Source: Micromonospora sp. PLK6-60
GTDB taxonomy: Bacteria > Actinomycetota > Actinomycetes > Mycobacteriales > Micromonosporaceae
Length of the DNA stretch: 64,000 bases
Assembly: GCF_019890675.1 (NCBI RefSeq)
Contig: NZ_JAIOAA010000003.1
Coordinates: forward strand, 1 to 64,000
Direction of reading: 5' to 3'
Shown here: positions 54,064-64,000 of the stretch, in pieces
Numbering within the stretch: the stretch's first letter is position 1
Layout: each line of letters begins with the position of its first letter
The notes under the pieces: generated by a model
The model's input: only the letters and a program-made list of their open reading frames with translations
Database searches by the model: none
What the model was told of the DNA's origin: nothing
Program-made: the position numbers and the translations under genes

Positions 54064-54415
54064 TTATGCCCTGGTGGGGGCGGTCGAATATCTGCGGGAC
54101 AGCAGGTAGATCGCGGTCGAACGCCGTCATCTGCCCCCCACCTCCTACAACGCGTAACCGGCTCAGCGGCTACGAAATCCCCGTCGGCACCAGCGCCGCT
54201 GTTCCGAATTGTCGCATTCGTCGGTTCAATTAACCGCCGCTCCGACAATTCCCCGACAACGCTGAGCAGTCGGGCGGCTCCCGAGGGTGACATGGGCGCA
54301 CCACGCGCGACCGGACACGCTGTCCGTTCCCGTCACCCGTTCGGGTTACCCGAATTCTTCCGGCCACACGCCTGCGCCGGATCGACCCGGCACCCACTCG
54401 GCACGACGGAAGAGG

Positions 54416-55999
<1,584 letters not shown>

Positions 56000-56005
56000 C
56001 CTCGG

Positions 56006-56011
56006 ATGGTA
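56006..56011 (-). promoter_or_regulatory. Leaderless promoter -10 of the acyl-CoA mutase
   Basis: On the minus strand TACCAT ends 6 nt before ATG 55999. Confidence 0.45.
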
Positions 56012-56196
56012 GGACGCGGCCAGACATCGACGGGTGAGGGATACCGCACATCAGCAGCGGGAAGCCTGGTGAGTACGCGTGCGCGTACGGTCGAGTAGGT
56101 AATCGTCGGCCGCGTCGGGTTTCGCATCGGGCGTCGGAACCAGCAAGATAGGGGGGTTGTGTCCCAGCCCCCTCGATATCCCCCGGTGGCTTTTCA

Positions 56197-58311
56197 GTGA
56201 CTCAGATCCCGACGTGGAGCGGCGGACCGGTCAGTCCCCCCAACGGACGCGCGGCACCCGGCACCACCATCGGTGGGCGCTACGAACTGCGCTCCGCGGT
56301 GGGCAACGGCGGCATGGGCACGGTCTGGCGTGCCACCGACACCCTGCTGCGGCGCGACGTGGCGGTCAAGGAGGTCGTGCTCCCGCCGGGGCTGGCCCCG
56401 AGCGACCGCGACGCGATGTACGAACGCACCCTGCGCGAGGCCCGGGCCGCCGCGGCCATCCAGCACCCGGCCGTGGTCCAGGTGTACGACGTGGTCACCG
56501 AGGGTGGCCGGCCGTGGATCGTGATGGAGCTGCTGGACGCGCGCAGCCTCGCCGACATGGTGATCGAGGACGGGCCGGTGGCGCCCCGCACCGTCGCCAA
56601 GATCGGCGTGGCGCTGCTCGGCGCGCTGGAGGTGGCGCACTCGATCGGTGTGCTGCACCGCGACGTCAAGCCCGCCAACGTGCTGATCTGCTCCGACGGT
56701 CGCTGCGTGCTCACCGACTTCGGGGTGGCCCGGATGCCGACCGACGTGCAGCTCACCACCCCCGGCATGGTCCTCGGCTCGCCGCACTTCATCTCCCCCG
56801 AGCGGGCGATGGGCCAGGACTTCGGGCCGCCGAGCGACCTGTTCTCGCTGGGCGTGACGCTGTTCACCGCGGTGGAGGGGCGGCCCCCGTTCGACAAGGG
56901 CGACCCGATCGAGACCATGCACGCCGTGGTGGAGGACCCGCCCGCCACGCCGCAGCGCAGCGGCCCGCTCACCCGGGTGCTGATGGGGCTGCTGGAGAAG
57001 GACCCGGCCCGCCGGCTCGACGTGCACACCGCCCGGGCGATGCTGCGGGAGCTGCTGGGCGGGGCGCTGGCCAGCAACGCGGTGGCGGTCAACTCGGTCA
57101 CCGACCCGTACTCGGTGGTGCCGGTGCCGCGGGCGACCACGCCGCCGCCCGCGGCCCGGCCGGAGCCGAAGCCGACCGGCCAGATCGGCGGCCGGGCGAT
57201 GATCGGCCCGGGTGAGTCGCTGACCGACCGGCTGTCCTCGCTGCGCCGCGGCGAACGCCCCGCCCCGGCCATCGGTGCCGGCCTGGAGGACACCAGCGCC
57301 GACGCGCTGGCCGGCCCGCTGCACACCCCCACCGGCGCGATGCCGCCGCCGGCCGCCGGCTGGGGCGCTGCGGACGCCACCCAGCGGATCGGCGCGGGCC
57401 AGGCCGACGCCACCCAGCGCATCAGTACCGGCCACCCGGACGCCACCCAGCGGATCGGCGGTCACCCCGACGCCACCCAGCGGATCGGCGCGGGCCACCC
57501 GGGGATCGGCGCGGGCCACCCCGACGCCACCCAGCGGGTCGGCGCCGGGTATCTGGACGCCACCCAGCCGGTGGCCGCCGGTTACGGCGGCAACCAGTGG
57601 TCGGTGCCGGGCACCGGCCAGCCGTGGACCGCCGCGCCGGCCACCGCCGCCGCTGGCGGGGCGGGCGCGGCGGACAAGCTCAAGGCCGCCGGCGGCAAAC
57701 TGGTCGACACGGTCAAGGGCTGGCCGCGCAAGGTGCAGCTCGCCGCGGCCGGCGGCCTGGCGGTGCTGCTGATCGCGGTGATCGCGCTCTCCGCCGGCGG
57801 CGACGACAAGCCGCCCGCCAGCCCGCAGGCGATCCCGATCGAGGAGGACCCGGCGGCCGACCCGGGCGTCGAGCTGCAGGAAGTCTCGGTCAAGGGCGTC
57901 ACCGTCAAGGTGCCGAAGGGCTGGCAGCGGCAGACCGGCGGCGTCTACGTCGACTTCGTGGACCCGGCGGACAGCAAGCGCAAGGTGCGCATCATCGCCG
58001 AGAAGTGGGGCGGCAGCAACCCGGTCGGCTGGGCGGAGGGCGCGTCCCGCAACCTGACCAAGAACAAGTCCTGCGCCAAGCCGTACAAGGAACTCTCGAT
58101 CACCGAGAAGGAGCTGGCCGGCCGGCCGGCGGCCGAGCTGGAATACACCTGCGGCGAGGGCGAGACGATGCGGCACGGCATCTGGCGCGGCACGGTGAGC
58201 GGGGGCAAGGCCTACTCCTTCTACCTCTCCGCCAACGACCCGAAGTTCGCCGCGAGCAAGCCGATCTTCGACGCGATGGCAAAGTCGTGGCAGCTCACCG
58301 CGGCCAACTGA
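56197..58311 (+). CDS. Receptor-type Ser/Thr protein kinase with DATQR-repeat linker
   Basis: 704 aa. Kinase domain (about residues 28-290): Gly-loop GNGGMG, Lys58 in AVKEV, catalytic HRDVKPANV, DFGVARM, and APE replaced by SPE in FISPERAMG. The linker (about 300-510) holds six DATQ[RP][IV] repeats with Thr at 395, 406, 417, 427, 445 and 456. Then one transmembrane helix (about 512-535) and an extracellular domain with a Cys pair (KSCAKPY, YTCGEG). The repeats have hydrophobic +3 residues as FHA domains like. GTG start at 56197; no clear ribosome site. Divergent from the mutase gene. Confidence 0.93.
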   Translation: MTQIPTWSGGPVSPPNGRAAPGTTIGGRYELRSAVGNGGMGTVWRATDTLLRRDVAVKEVVLPPGLAPSDRDAMYERTLREARAAAAIQHPAVVQVYDVVTEGGRPWIVMELLDARSLADMVIEDGPVAPRTVAKIGVALLGALEVAHSIGVLHRDVKPANVLICSDGRCVLTDFGVARMPTDVQLTTPGMVLGSPHFISPERAMGQDFGPPSDLFSLGVTLFTAVEGRPPFDKGDPIETMHAVVEDPPATPQRSGPLTRVLMGLLEKDPARRLDVHTARAMLRELLGGALASNAVAVNSVTDPYSVVPVPRATTPPPAARPEPKPTGQIGGRAMIGPGESLTDRLSSLRRGERPAPAIGAGLEDTSADALAGPLHTPTGAMPPPAAGWGAADATQRIGAGQADATQRISTGHPDATQRIGGHPDATQRIGAGHPGIGAGHPDATQRVGAGYLDATQPVAAGYGGNQWSVPGTGQPWTAAPATAAAGGAGAADKLKAAGGKLVDTVKGWPRKVQLAAAGGLAVLLIAVIALSAGGDDKPPASPQAIPIEEDPAADPGVELQEVSVKGVTVKVPKGWQRQTGGVYVDFVDPADSKRKVRIIAEKWGGSNPVGWAEGASRNLTKNKSCAKPYKELSITEKELAGRPAAELEYTCGEGETMRHGIWRGTVSGGKAYSFYLSANDPKFAASKPIFDAMAKSWQLTAAN

Positions 58312-58358
58312 GCCAGGGCGAGGTGCGGTGGTGATCCGCCGTCGTGCTATCAAAAGGC

Positions 58359-60071
58359 ATGACGGCGGACCCTACTGACATCGACGACCTTCGCGAGCAG
58401 GCCGGGCGTTGGCTCGACGACGACCCCGACCCGGCCAGCCGGGACGAGCTGCGCGCGGTGCTCGACCGGCTCCCGGCCAGCGGTGCGGAGCTGGCCGACC
58501 GGTTCGCCGGGCCGCTGACCTTCGGCACCGCCGGGCTGCGCGGCCCGCTGCGCGCCGGGCCGAACGGGATGAACCTGGCGGTGGTCACCCAGGCCGCCGC
58601 CGGCCTGGTCGCCTGGCTCGCCGCCGAGGGCGCGACCGGTCCGCTGGTGATCGGGTACGACGCCCGGCACGGTTCCCGCGAGTTCGCCGAGCGGACCGCC
58701 CAGGTCGCCACCGGCGCGGGCCGCCCGGCGCTGTTGCTGCCCCGCCCGCTGCCCACCCCCGTGCTCGCGTACGCGGTCCGGCGGCTGGACGCGGCGGCCG
58801 GGGTGATGGTGACCGCCAGCCACAACCCGCCGCAGGACAACGGCTACAAGGTCTACCTGGGCACCGGGCTCGGCGGTGAGCTGGGCGCGGGTGCGCAGAT
58901 CGTGCCGCCGGCCGACGCCGGCATCGAGACCGCCATCCGGGCGGTTGGCCCGCTGGCCCAGGTGCCGCTCGGCCCGCCCGGCCAGGTGCTCGGCGACGAC
59001 CTGGCGGTCTCGTACGTGGAACGGGCCGCCGCGGTGGTCGCGCCCGGCGGGCCGCGGGACCTCTCGGTGGCGTACACCCCGCTGCACGGGGTGGGCGCCA
59101 GCGTGCTCACCGCCGCCTTCGCCCGCGCCGGCTTCCCGGTGCCCGGCGTGGTGCCCGACCAGGCCGAGCCGGACCCGGCCTTCCCCACCGTGTCCTTCCC
59201 CAACCCGGAGGAGCCGGGGGCGGTGGACCGGCTGGTGGCGCTCGCCGAACGGACCGGCGCGGACCTGGCGATCGCCAACGACCCGGACGCGGACCGCTGC
59301 GCGGTGGCGGTACGCGACGCCGGCGCCCCGGTGGCGGGTGAGGTGGCCGGGCCGGGAAGCGCCGGGCCGGGCTGGCGGATGCTGCGCGGCGACGAGGTGG
59401 GCGCGCTGCTCGCCGACCACCTGATGCGGCGCGGGGTGCGCGGCCTGTACGCCACCACCATCGTGTCCTCGTCGCTGCTCCGGGCCATGTGCGAAGCCCG
59501 GGGCCTGCCGTACGACGAGACGCTCACCGGGTTCAAGTGGATCGTCCGGGCCGGCGGCGGCGCCCAGCCGCTGGTCTTCGGCTACGAGGAGGCGCTCGGC
59601 TACTGCGTGGCCCCGGAGCACGTCCGGGACAAGGACGGCATCACCGCCGCGCTGACCGTCGCCGAGCTGGCCGCCGAGCTGAAGGCGCACGGGCGCACGC
59701 TGACCGACCGGCTGGACGAGCTGGCCGCCGAGTTCGGCGTGCACCTCACCGACCAGCTCTCGGTACGCGTCGACGACCTGCGCGTGATCGCCGAGATGAT
59801 GACCCGGGTCCGGGCGGCCACCCCGACCACGCTGCTCGGCGAGCCGGTCACCGAGACCCGGGACCTGCTGCCCGACGCCGACGTGGTGATCCTGCGTACG
59901 CCGGCGGCCCGGGTGGTGATCCGGCCCTCCGGCACCGAGCCGAAGCTCAAGGCGTACCTGGAGGTGGTGGAGCCGGTCGCGGACGGCGACGTCGCCGCGG
60001 CCCGGGGCCGGGCGCGCGCGGCCGTCGCTGCGCTGCGCACCGAGATCGCGGCGGCGCTCGGCCTGGAGTGA
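58359..60071 (+). CDS. Alpha-D-phosphohexomutase (phosphomannomutase/phosphoglucomutase)
   Basis: 570 aa. Four-domain mutase: phosphoserine loop VMVTASHNPPQDNGYK (Ser154), metal loop NDPDADRCAVAV, sugar loop FGYEEALGYC and phosphate-binding RPSGTEPKLKAYLE. It interconverts 1- and 6-phospho sugars for glycogen, trehalose and envelope sugars. The long form (about 550-570 aa) is like PgmB/DeoB-linked nucleoside-sugar mutases; the preferred sugar is uncertain. ATG 58359 is preferred over the upstream in-frame start at 58344. Confidence 0.93.
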   Translation: MTADPTDIDDLREQAGRWLDDDPDPASRDELRAVLDRLPASGAELADRFAGPLTFGTAGLRGPLRAGPNGMNLAVVTQAAAGLVAWLAAEGATGPLVIGYDARHGSREFAERTAQVATGAGRPALLLPRPLPTPVLAYAVRRLDAAAGVMVTASHNPPQDNGYKVYLGTGLGGELGAGAQIVPPADAGIETAIRAVGPLAQVPLGPPGQVLGDDLAVSYVERAAAVVAPGGPRDLSVAYTPLHGVGASVLTAAFARAGFPVPGVVPDQAEPDPAFPTVSFPNPEEPGAVDRLVALAERTGADLAIANDPDADRCAVAVRDAGAPVAGEVAGPGSAGPGWRMLRGDEVGALLADHLMRRGVRGLYATTIVSSSLLRAMCEARGLPYDETLTGFKWIVRAGGGAQPLVFGYEEALGYCVAPEHVRDKDGITAALTVAELAAELKAHGRTLTDRLDELAAEFGVHLTDQLSVRVDDLRVIAEMMTRVRAATPTTLLGEPVTETRDLLPDADVVILRTPAARVVIRPSGTEPKLKAYLEVVEPVADGDVAAARGRARAAVAALRTEIAAALGLE

Positions 60072-60084
60072 CCCAGCCCGTCGG

Positions 60085-60168
60085 TTAGGAGGGGCCCCTT
60101 GTTAACACCTGGGGTGTTAACAAGGGGCCCCTCCTATACAAAATGCGTTAATAGGGGGCCCTTCCTTA
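60085..60168. repeat. Dispersed repeat, copy F, with an inverted extra half
   Basis: A full plus-strand copy (60113-60168; halves GTTAACAAGGGGCCCCTCCT and GTTAATAGGGGGCCCTTCCT around ATACAAAATGC) is preceded by one inverted half (60085-60109). The inverted half and the first half form a near-perfect 25-bp hairpin with a 3-nt loop. It lies between convergent genes, 13 nt after one stop and 9 nt from the other, and is probably a bidirectional terminator. Confidence 0.8.
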
Positions 60169-60177
60169 CACCTGTCC

Positions 60178-60858
60178 TTACTCCGGGCGCTTGCCGAGGG
60201 CGGCGTCGACGGCGTGGGCCAGCGCGGAGACCACCAGGCTGATCGAGGGCCGGACCACCGAGTCGTCCAGGCTGACCGTGCCGGCGAAGCCGGCGTTCGT
60301 GGCGATCTCCTCCAGCCGGCGCCGGGCGTCCGCCGCGGCCTCGCCGGTGAGGCCGAGCGCCGGCTCCATCCGCAGCACCGCGACCAGGGTGGCCAGCGCG
60401 GCGGTCCGCTCGTCGGGGAGCTGGCCGCTGGTCAGCGCCGCGGCCAGCCGGCGCCGGATGTCGACCTCCACCGAGGGGTCGGTGACCGGGTAGCGGTGCA
60501 CGTGGATGAAGCCGAGTTCGGTCTCGTCGACGTCCCGGACCACGCCCCGCTCGCACAGGTCGCCGAGGATCCGGTCGCGCAGGCCGTGGCGCAGCCGCTG
60601 CACCCAGGACGACGGGGTGTGCGGGGTGTCCGCCGCGATCTTCGCCAGCACCTGGTCGGTCACCGGCTCACCGGTCGGCGTCGGGTCGGTCACCGCCAGG
60701 TTGCCGTCGGCGTACGCGATCCGGTTGGCCAGGGCCAGTTCCACCAGGACGGCCGCGGCCATGCCCAGGTCGAGACTGATCCGGGGCATGGTCGCCTTGC
60801 CGGTCTCGTCGTCGTAGGCAAGAAGCAGCAACTCTTCGGCGAGCGTGACACCACTCAT
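60178..60858 (-). CDS. GPP34 (GOLPH3-like) family phosphoprotein
   Basis: 226 aa. The GPP34 fold pattern is clear: LAEELLLLAYDDETGKATMP at the start, LGMAAAVLVELALANRIAY, and the C-terminal helical half. Eukaryotic members bind PI4P at the Golgi; actinobacterial members are numerous and of unknown function. Leaderless start: TAGCGT (60867-60872) 8 nt before ATG 60858. The 147-bp gap to upp holds an inverted repeat. Confidence 0.85.
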   Translation of the reverse strand: MSGVTLAEELLLLAYDDETGKATMPRISLDLGMAAAVLVELALANRIAYADGNLAVTDPTPTGEPVTDQVLAKIAADTPHTPSSWVQRLRHGLRDRILGDLCERGVVRDVDETELGFIHVHRYPVTDPSVEVDIRRRLAAALTSGQLPDERTAALATLVAVLRMEPALGLTGEAAADARRRLEEIATNAGFAGTVSLDDSVVRPSISLVVSALAHAVDAALGKRPE

Positions 60859-60866
60859 GGCCCGAA

Positions 60867-60872
60867 ACGCTA
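60867..60872 (-). promoter_or_regulatory. Leaderless promoter -10 of GPP34 gene
   Basis: On the minus strand TAGCGT ends 8 nt before the ATG. Confidence 0.4.
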
Positions 60873-60915
60873 GCCCCTCCCCGCCCCCACCGGCCCCGCA
60901 ACGCGCCCGCCGTCG

Positions 60916-60990
60916 GCCGATCATGGACGTGTGGCGCCGGGTTCCTGCCGTTCGGCACCCTTTGCGACGTACCACAACTCCATGATCGGC
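60916..60990 (-). repeat. Intergenic imperfect inverted repeat after upp
   Basis: GCCGATCATGGA followed by TGTGG (60916-60934) mirrors 60972-60990 at 17 of 19 positions; the loop is 37 nt. It is 16 nt after the upp stop, so it is a possible terminator, and its ATCATG core recalls the repeat at 7761-7822. Confidence 0.55.
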
Positions 60991-61006
60991 GCGCGGACGG
61001 GCGTGG

Positions 61007-61639
61007 TCAGAAGCGGGGCATGCCGCCGAACTGGCGGTCGCCCGCGTCACCGAGGCCGGGGACGATGAACATCTTGTCGTTCAGGCCCTCGTCGATGCTC
61101 GCCGTGACCAGGCGCAGCGGCAGGCCGGAACGCTCCAGGCGCTCGATGCCGACCGGGGCGGCCAGCACGCAGAGCACGGTGATCTCGGTGCAGCCCCGGT
61201 CGGCGAGCAGCCGGCAGCAGTGCTCCAGCGAGCCGCCGGTGGCCAGCATCGGGTCGAGCACCAGCACCGGCAGGCCGCTCAGGTCGCGGGGCAGCGACTC
61301 CATGTACGCCCGCGGCTCGAACGTCTCCTCGTCCCGGGCCAGGCCGACGAAGCCCATCGACGACTCGGGCAGCAGGCCGAGGGCGGCGTCGGCCATGCCG
61401 AGACCGGCCCGCAGCACCGGCACCAGCAGCGGCGGGTTCGCCAGCCGGGTGCCCTCGGTGGCGGTGACCGGGGTGTCGATCGGGTACTTCTCGACGGGGA
61501 AGGAGCGCGCGGCCTCGTACACCAGCATGGTGGTGAGTTCGCGCAGCGCGGCCCGGAACGACGGCGAGTCGGTCCGGGCATCCCGCATGGCGGTCAGCCG
61601 CGCCTGGGCGAGCGGGTGGTCAATGACGTGTACGTCCAC
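61007..61639 (-). CDS. upp: Uracil phosphoribosyltransferase
   Basis: 210 aa. Converts uracil and PRPP to UMP in pyrimidine salvage. PRPP loop [35 protein letters not shown] and the uracil-binding C-terminus [15 protein letters not shown]. Length and motifs normal. GTG start with TAGGTT (61648-61653) 8 nt upstream. Divergent from deoC across a 136-bp gap, which joins pyrimidine and deoxyribose salvage. Confidence 0.96.
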   Translation of the reverse strand: MDVHVIDHPLAQARLTAMRDARTDSPSFRAALRELTTMLVYEAARSFPVEKYPIDTPVTATEGTRLANPPLLVPVLRAGLGMADAALGLLPESSMGFVGLARDEETFEPRAYMESLPRDLSGLPVLVLDPMLATGGSLEHCCRLLADRGCTEITVLCVLAAPVGIERLERSGLPLRLVTASIDEGLNDKMFIVPGLGDAGDRQFGGMPRF

Positions 61640-61647
61640 GATCGCTC

Positions 61648-61653
61648 AACCTA
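61648..61653 (-). promoter_or_regulatory. Leaderless promoter -10 of upp
   Basis: On the minus strand TAGGTT ends 8 nt before the GTG of upp. Confidence 0.4.
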
Positions 61654-61731
61654 CCGGTCCCGGCCCCCGAAGACGGCAGGTGCTCGGTGACCAGCGACGC
61701 CGCTCACGTGTGACGCTCACGTCCGGCCGTC

Positions 61732-61747
61732 GGTGACCAAGATCACA
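61732..61747. promoter_or_regulatory. Crp-like box in the upp/deoC divergent region
   Basis: GGTGACCAAGATCACA matches TGTGA-N6-TCACA at 9 of 10. Its centre is about 36 bp before the predicted deoC transcription start (the ATG), close to the position where Crp acts on RNA polymerase. Confidence 0.5.
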
Positions 61748-61762
61748 TGACTCGCGGGTGCG

Positions 61763-61768
61763 TACTAT
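61763..61768 (+). promoter_or_regulatory. Leaderless promoter -10 of deoC
   Basis: TACTAT ends 7 nt before ATG 61776 and supports that start over the in-frame GTG/ATG at 61758. Confidence 0.55.
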
Positions 61769-61775
61769 TCGGGGC

Positions 61776-62735
61776 ATGACGGCGACAGCGACGTCGGCCC
61801 GGTCGGACCTCTCCGAGCTGGGACGATCCGAGACCGCTCTGCGGACCTTCCTCCACGGCCTACCGGGCGTGGACCAGGTCGGCGCGGAGCAGCGGGCGGC
61901 ACAGCTCGGCACCCGCTCCATCAAGACCACCGCCAAGGCCGAGGCCATCGACCTGGCGATCCGGATGGTCGACCTGACCACCCTGGAAGGGGCCGACACC
62001 CCCGGCAAGGTACGGGCGCTGGCCGCCAAGGCGCTGCGCCCCGACCCGGCCGACCCGTCCTGCCCGCACGTCGGCGCGGTCTGCGTCTACCCGGCGATGG
62101 TCCCGTACGTGGCCGAGGTGCTGGCCGGTAGTGGTGTGCACCTGGCCAGCGTGGCGACCGCCTTCCCGTCGGGCCAGGCCCCGCTGGAGATCAAGCTGAC
62201 CGACGTCCGGGCGGCCGTCGAGGCGGGTGCCGACGAGATCGACATGGTGATCAACCGGGGCGCGTTCCTGGCCGGGCGCTACTCGGAGGTCTACGACGAG
62301 ATCGTCGCCACCAAGGAGGCGTGCGGGGACGCCCACCTCAAGGTGATCCTGGAGACCGGCGAGCTGGCCACCTACGACAACGTGCGGCGCGCCTCCTGGC
62401 TGGCCATGCTGGCCGGCGGCGACTTCATCAAGACCTCCACCGGCAAGGTCCCGGTCGCGGCCACCCTGCCGGTGACCCTGGTGATGCTGGAGGCGGTTCG
62501 CGACTTCCGCGCCGCCACCGGCCGGCAGGTCGGCGTGAAGCCGGCCGGCGGCATCAAGAACACCAAGGACGCGATCAAGTACCTGGTCATGGTCAACGAG
62601 ACCGTCGGCCCGGACTGGCTGGACCCGGACTGGTTCCGGTTCGGCGCGTCCAGCCTGCTGAACGACCTGCTGATGCAGCGCACCAAGCTGACGACCGGCG
62701 TCTACGCCGGCCCCGACTACTTCACCCTGGACTGA
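61776..62735 (+). CDS. deoC: Deoxyribose-phosphate aldolase
   Basis: 319 aa. Splits deoxyribose 5-phosphate into acetaldehyde and glyceraldehyde 3-phosphate. The Schiff-base Lys219 is in DFIKTSTGK, with EIDMVINRGAFLAG and VGVKPAGGIKNTKDA around it. It is longer at the N-terminus than E. coli DeoC, as in the eukaryotic-like group. The aldehyde dehydrogenase 5 nt downstream could oxidise the acetaldehyde it releases. Confidence 0.95.
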   Translation: MTATATSARSDLSELGRSETALRTFLHGLPGVDQVGAEQRAAQLGTRSIKTTAKAEAIDLAIRMVDLTTLEGADTPGKVRALAAKALRPDPADPSCPHVGAVCVYPAMVPYVAEVLAGSGVHLASVATAFPSGQAPLEIKLTDVRAAVEAGADEIDMVINRGAFLAGRYSEVYDEIVATKEACGDAHLKVILETGELATYDNVRRASWLAMLAGGDFIKTSTGKVPVAATLPVTLVMLEAVRDFRAATGRQVGVKPAGGIKNTKDAIKYLVMVNETVGPDWLDPDWFRFGASSLLNDLLMQRTKLTTGVYAGPDYFTLD

Positions 62736-62740
62736 GCGCG

Positions 62741-64000
62741 ATGTTCGAATACGCCCCCGCCCCCGAGTCGCGCGCCATCGTCGACCTCCGGCCCTCCTAC
62801 GGCCTGTTCGTCGACGGCGAGTTCGTCGACCCGACCGACGGCGGCAGCTTCAAGTCGATCAACCCCGCCTCCGAGGAGGTCCTCGCCGAGGTCGCCGAGG
62901 GCGGCAGCGCGGACGTCGACCGCGCGGTCCGCGCCGCCCGCCGGGCGTACGAGCAGGTCTGGGGCCCGATGCCGGGCCGGGACCGGGCCAAGTACCTGTT
63001 CCGGATCGCCCGGCTCATCCAGGAGCGCTCCCGCGAGCTGGCCGTGCTGGAGTCGCTTGACAACGGCAAGCCGATCCGGGAGTCCCGGGACGTCGACCTG
63101 CCGCTGGTCGCCGCGCACTTCTTCTACTACGCCGGCTGGGCCGACAAGCTGGAGCACGCCGGCTTCGGTGCGAACCCGAAGGCGCTCGGGGTGGCCGCGC
63201 AGGTCATCCCGTGGAACTTCCCGCTGCTGATGCTGGCCTGGAAGATCGCCCCCGCCCTCGCGGCGGGCAACACGGTGGTGCTGAAGCCGGCCGAGACCAC
63301 CCCGCTGACCGCGCTGCTCTTCGCCGAGATCTGCCAGCAGGCCGACCTGCCGGCCGGCGTCGTCAACATCGTCACCGGTGCGGGCGAGACCGGCCGCACG
63401 CTGGTCGAGCACCCGGGCGTGGACAAGGTCGCCTTCACCGGCTCCACCGGCGTCGGCAAGGCCATCGCCCGCGCGGTCGCCGGCACCCGCAAGAAGCTCA
63501 CCCTGGAGCTGGGCGGCAAGGCCGCCAACATCGTCTTCGACGACGCCCCGGTCGACCAGGCCGTCGAGGGCATCGTCAACGGCATCTTCTTCAACCAGGG
63601 GCACGTCTGCTGCGCCGGCTCCCGGCTGCTGGTCCAGGAGTCCGTCGCCGAGCAGGTGCTGGAGTCGCTGAAGCGGCGGATGGCCCGGCTGCGGGTCGGC
63701 GACCCGCTGGACAAGAACACCGACATCGGCGCGATCAACTCGGCCGCCCAGCTGGCCCGGATCACCGAGCTGTCGGACGCCGGGGCCGCCGAGGGCGCCG
63801 AGCGCTGGTCGCCCGCCTGCGAGCTGCCCGAGCGGGGATTCTGGTTCGCGCCGACCATCTTCACCGGGGTCACCCAGGCACACCGGATCGCCCGGGAGGA
63901 GATCTTCGGCCCGGTGCTCTCCGTGCTGACCTTCCGCACCCCGGCCGAGGCCGTCGAGAAGGCCAACAACACCCCGTACGGGCTGTCGGCCGGGATCTGG
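62741..64000 (+). CDS. NAD(P)-dependent aldehyde dehydrogenase (3' end outside window)
   Basis: 420 residues seen; the gene runs off the window and has no stop. Classic ALDH: the N-terminal YGLFVDGEFVDPTDGG, Rossmann block VIPWNFPLLMLAWKIAPALA, GSTGVGKAIA, LELGGKAANIVFDDAP (catalytic Glu) and FNQGHVCCAGSR with adjacent Cys, one being the nucleophile. Starts 5 nt after deoC and is in an operon with it, so acetaldehyde from DeoC is a likely substrate. Confidence 0.93.
   Translation, partial: MFEYAPAPESRAIVDLRPSYGLFVDGEFVDPTDGGSFKSINPASEEVLAEVAEGGSADVDRAVRAARRAYEQVWGPMPGRDRAKYLFRIARLIQERSRELAVLESLDNGKPIRESRDVDLPLVAAHFFYYAGWADKLEHAGFGANPKALGVAAQVIPWNFPLLMLAWKIAPALAAGNTVVLKPAETTPLTALLFAEICQQADLPAGVVNIVTGAGETGRTLVEHPGVDKVAFTGSTGVGKAIARAVAGTRKKLTLELGGKAANIVFDDAPVDQAVEGIVNGIFFNQGHVCCAGSRLLVQESVAEQVLESLKRRMARLRVGDPLDKNTDIGAINSAAQLARITELSDAGAAEGAERWSPACELPERGFWFAPTIFTGVTQAHRIAREEIFGPVLSVLTFRTPAEAVEKANNTPYGLSAGIW

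Noticed and set aside
53945..54130. 62-residue N-terminal extension of the M20 protein
   Set aside because: Has a good ribosome site, but codon use is non-GC-biased and it has no similarity to family N-termini; kept only as a finding.

Overview
The window is a stretch of chromosome from a high-GC actinomycete, most likely a Micromonospora or close relative (Micromonosporaceae). The reasons are the roughly 70-75 % GC, the very common leaderless promoters (TANNNT ending 6-8 nt before ATG/GTG), and the gene content: a SigE-family ECF sigma factor, a split acyl-CoA carboxylase with an epsilon subunit, a GuaB1-type GMP reductase, an LpdA-type quinone reductase and mycosin. No rRNA, tRNA, CRISPR array, complete transposase or phage module was seen, so it is mainly core chromosome with a few accessory patches.

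Layout. 1-12 kb: a secreted lytic-transglycosylase-like protein behind a Crp-like box, PhoH, a small regulator/hypothetical trio around direct repeats, OtsB, a short-chain cis-prenyltransferase, a geranylgeranyl-reductase-like flavoprotein, PckG (also with a Crp-like box) and two GtrA proteins. 12-24 kb: a CTAG-flanked miniature element, a PH-domain protein, BirA and AccD back to back, an ECF sigma factor and its membrane partner, PanE-like, M50-like, Uma2 and GH25 lysozyme genes, a receptor Ser/Thr kinase and AccE. 23.5-26.7 kb: a three-gene translationally coupled locus resembling a type VII secretion substrate pair plus mycosin protease, with locally low GC and TTA codons. 26.7-38 kb: Maf, an O-methyltransferase, a P450 relic, two ABC-2 type transporters (one with PadR), AccA and GuaB1. 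37-45 kb: minisatellites, a MarR regulator with two coupled ABC exporters, a truncated ThrRS-like enzyme with a probable Thr attenuator, and a DedA protein. 44.7-56 kb: an NmrA-like protein, DUF998, LpdA, a gamma-glutamylcyclotransferase, a GNAT-to-MBL operon, a DUF4349 lipoprotein, an M20 amidohydrolase and an acyl-CoA mutase large subunit. 56-64 kb: a second receptor Ser/Thr kinase, a phosphohexomutase, a GPP34 protein, Upp, DeoC and an aldehyde dehydrogenase that runs off the end.

How the genes fit together. BirA (biotin ligase), AccD, AccE and AccA are the parts of one biotin-dependent acyl-CoA carboxylase spread over 22 kb; the acyl-CoA mutase is on a linked propionate/branched-acyl route. 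PckG, OtsB, the phosphohexomutase, Upp and DeoC serve central carbon and nucleotide salvage. Two sensor kinases, GH25, the transglycosylase-like protein and the prenyltransferase point to envelope upkeep.

The most unusual items are: (1) a leaderless 17-codon leader peptide with three consecutive Thr codons, a pause-like hairpin and a perfect 15-bp terminator stem in front of the ThrRS-like gene; (2) the mycosin locus; (3) six DATQ[RP][IV] repeats beside the membrane segment of a kinase, which look like an array of FHA docking sites; (4) a dispersed two-half repeat of about 55 bp, six copies, mostly right after stop codons; and (5) a 169-bp element flanked by CTAG duplications.
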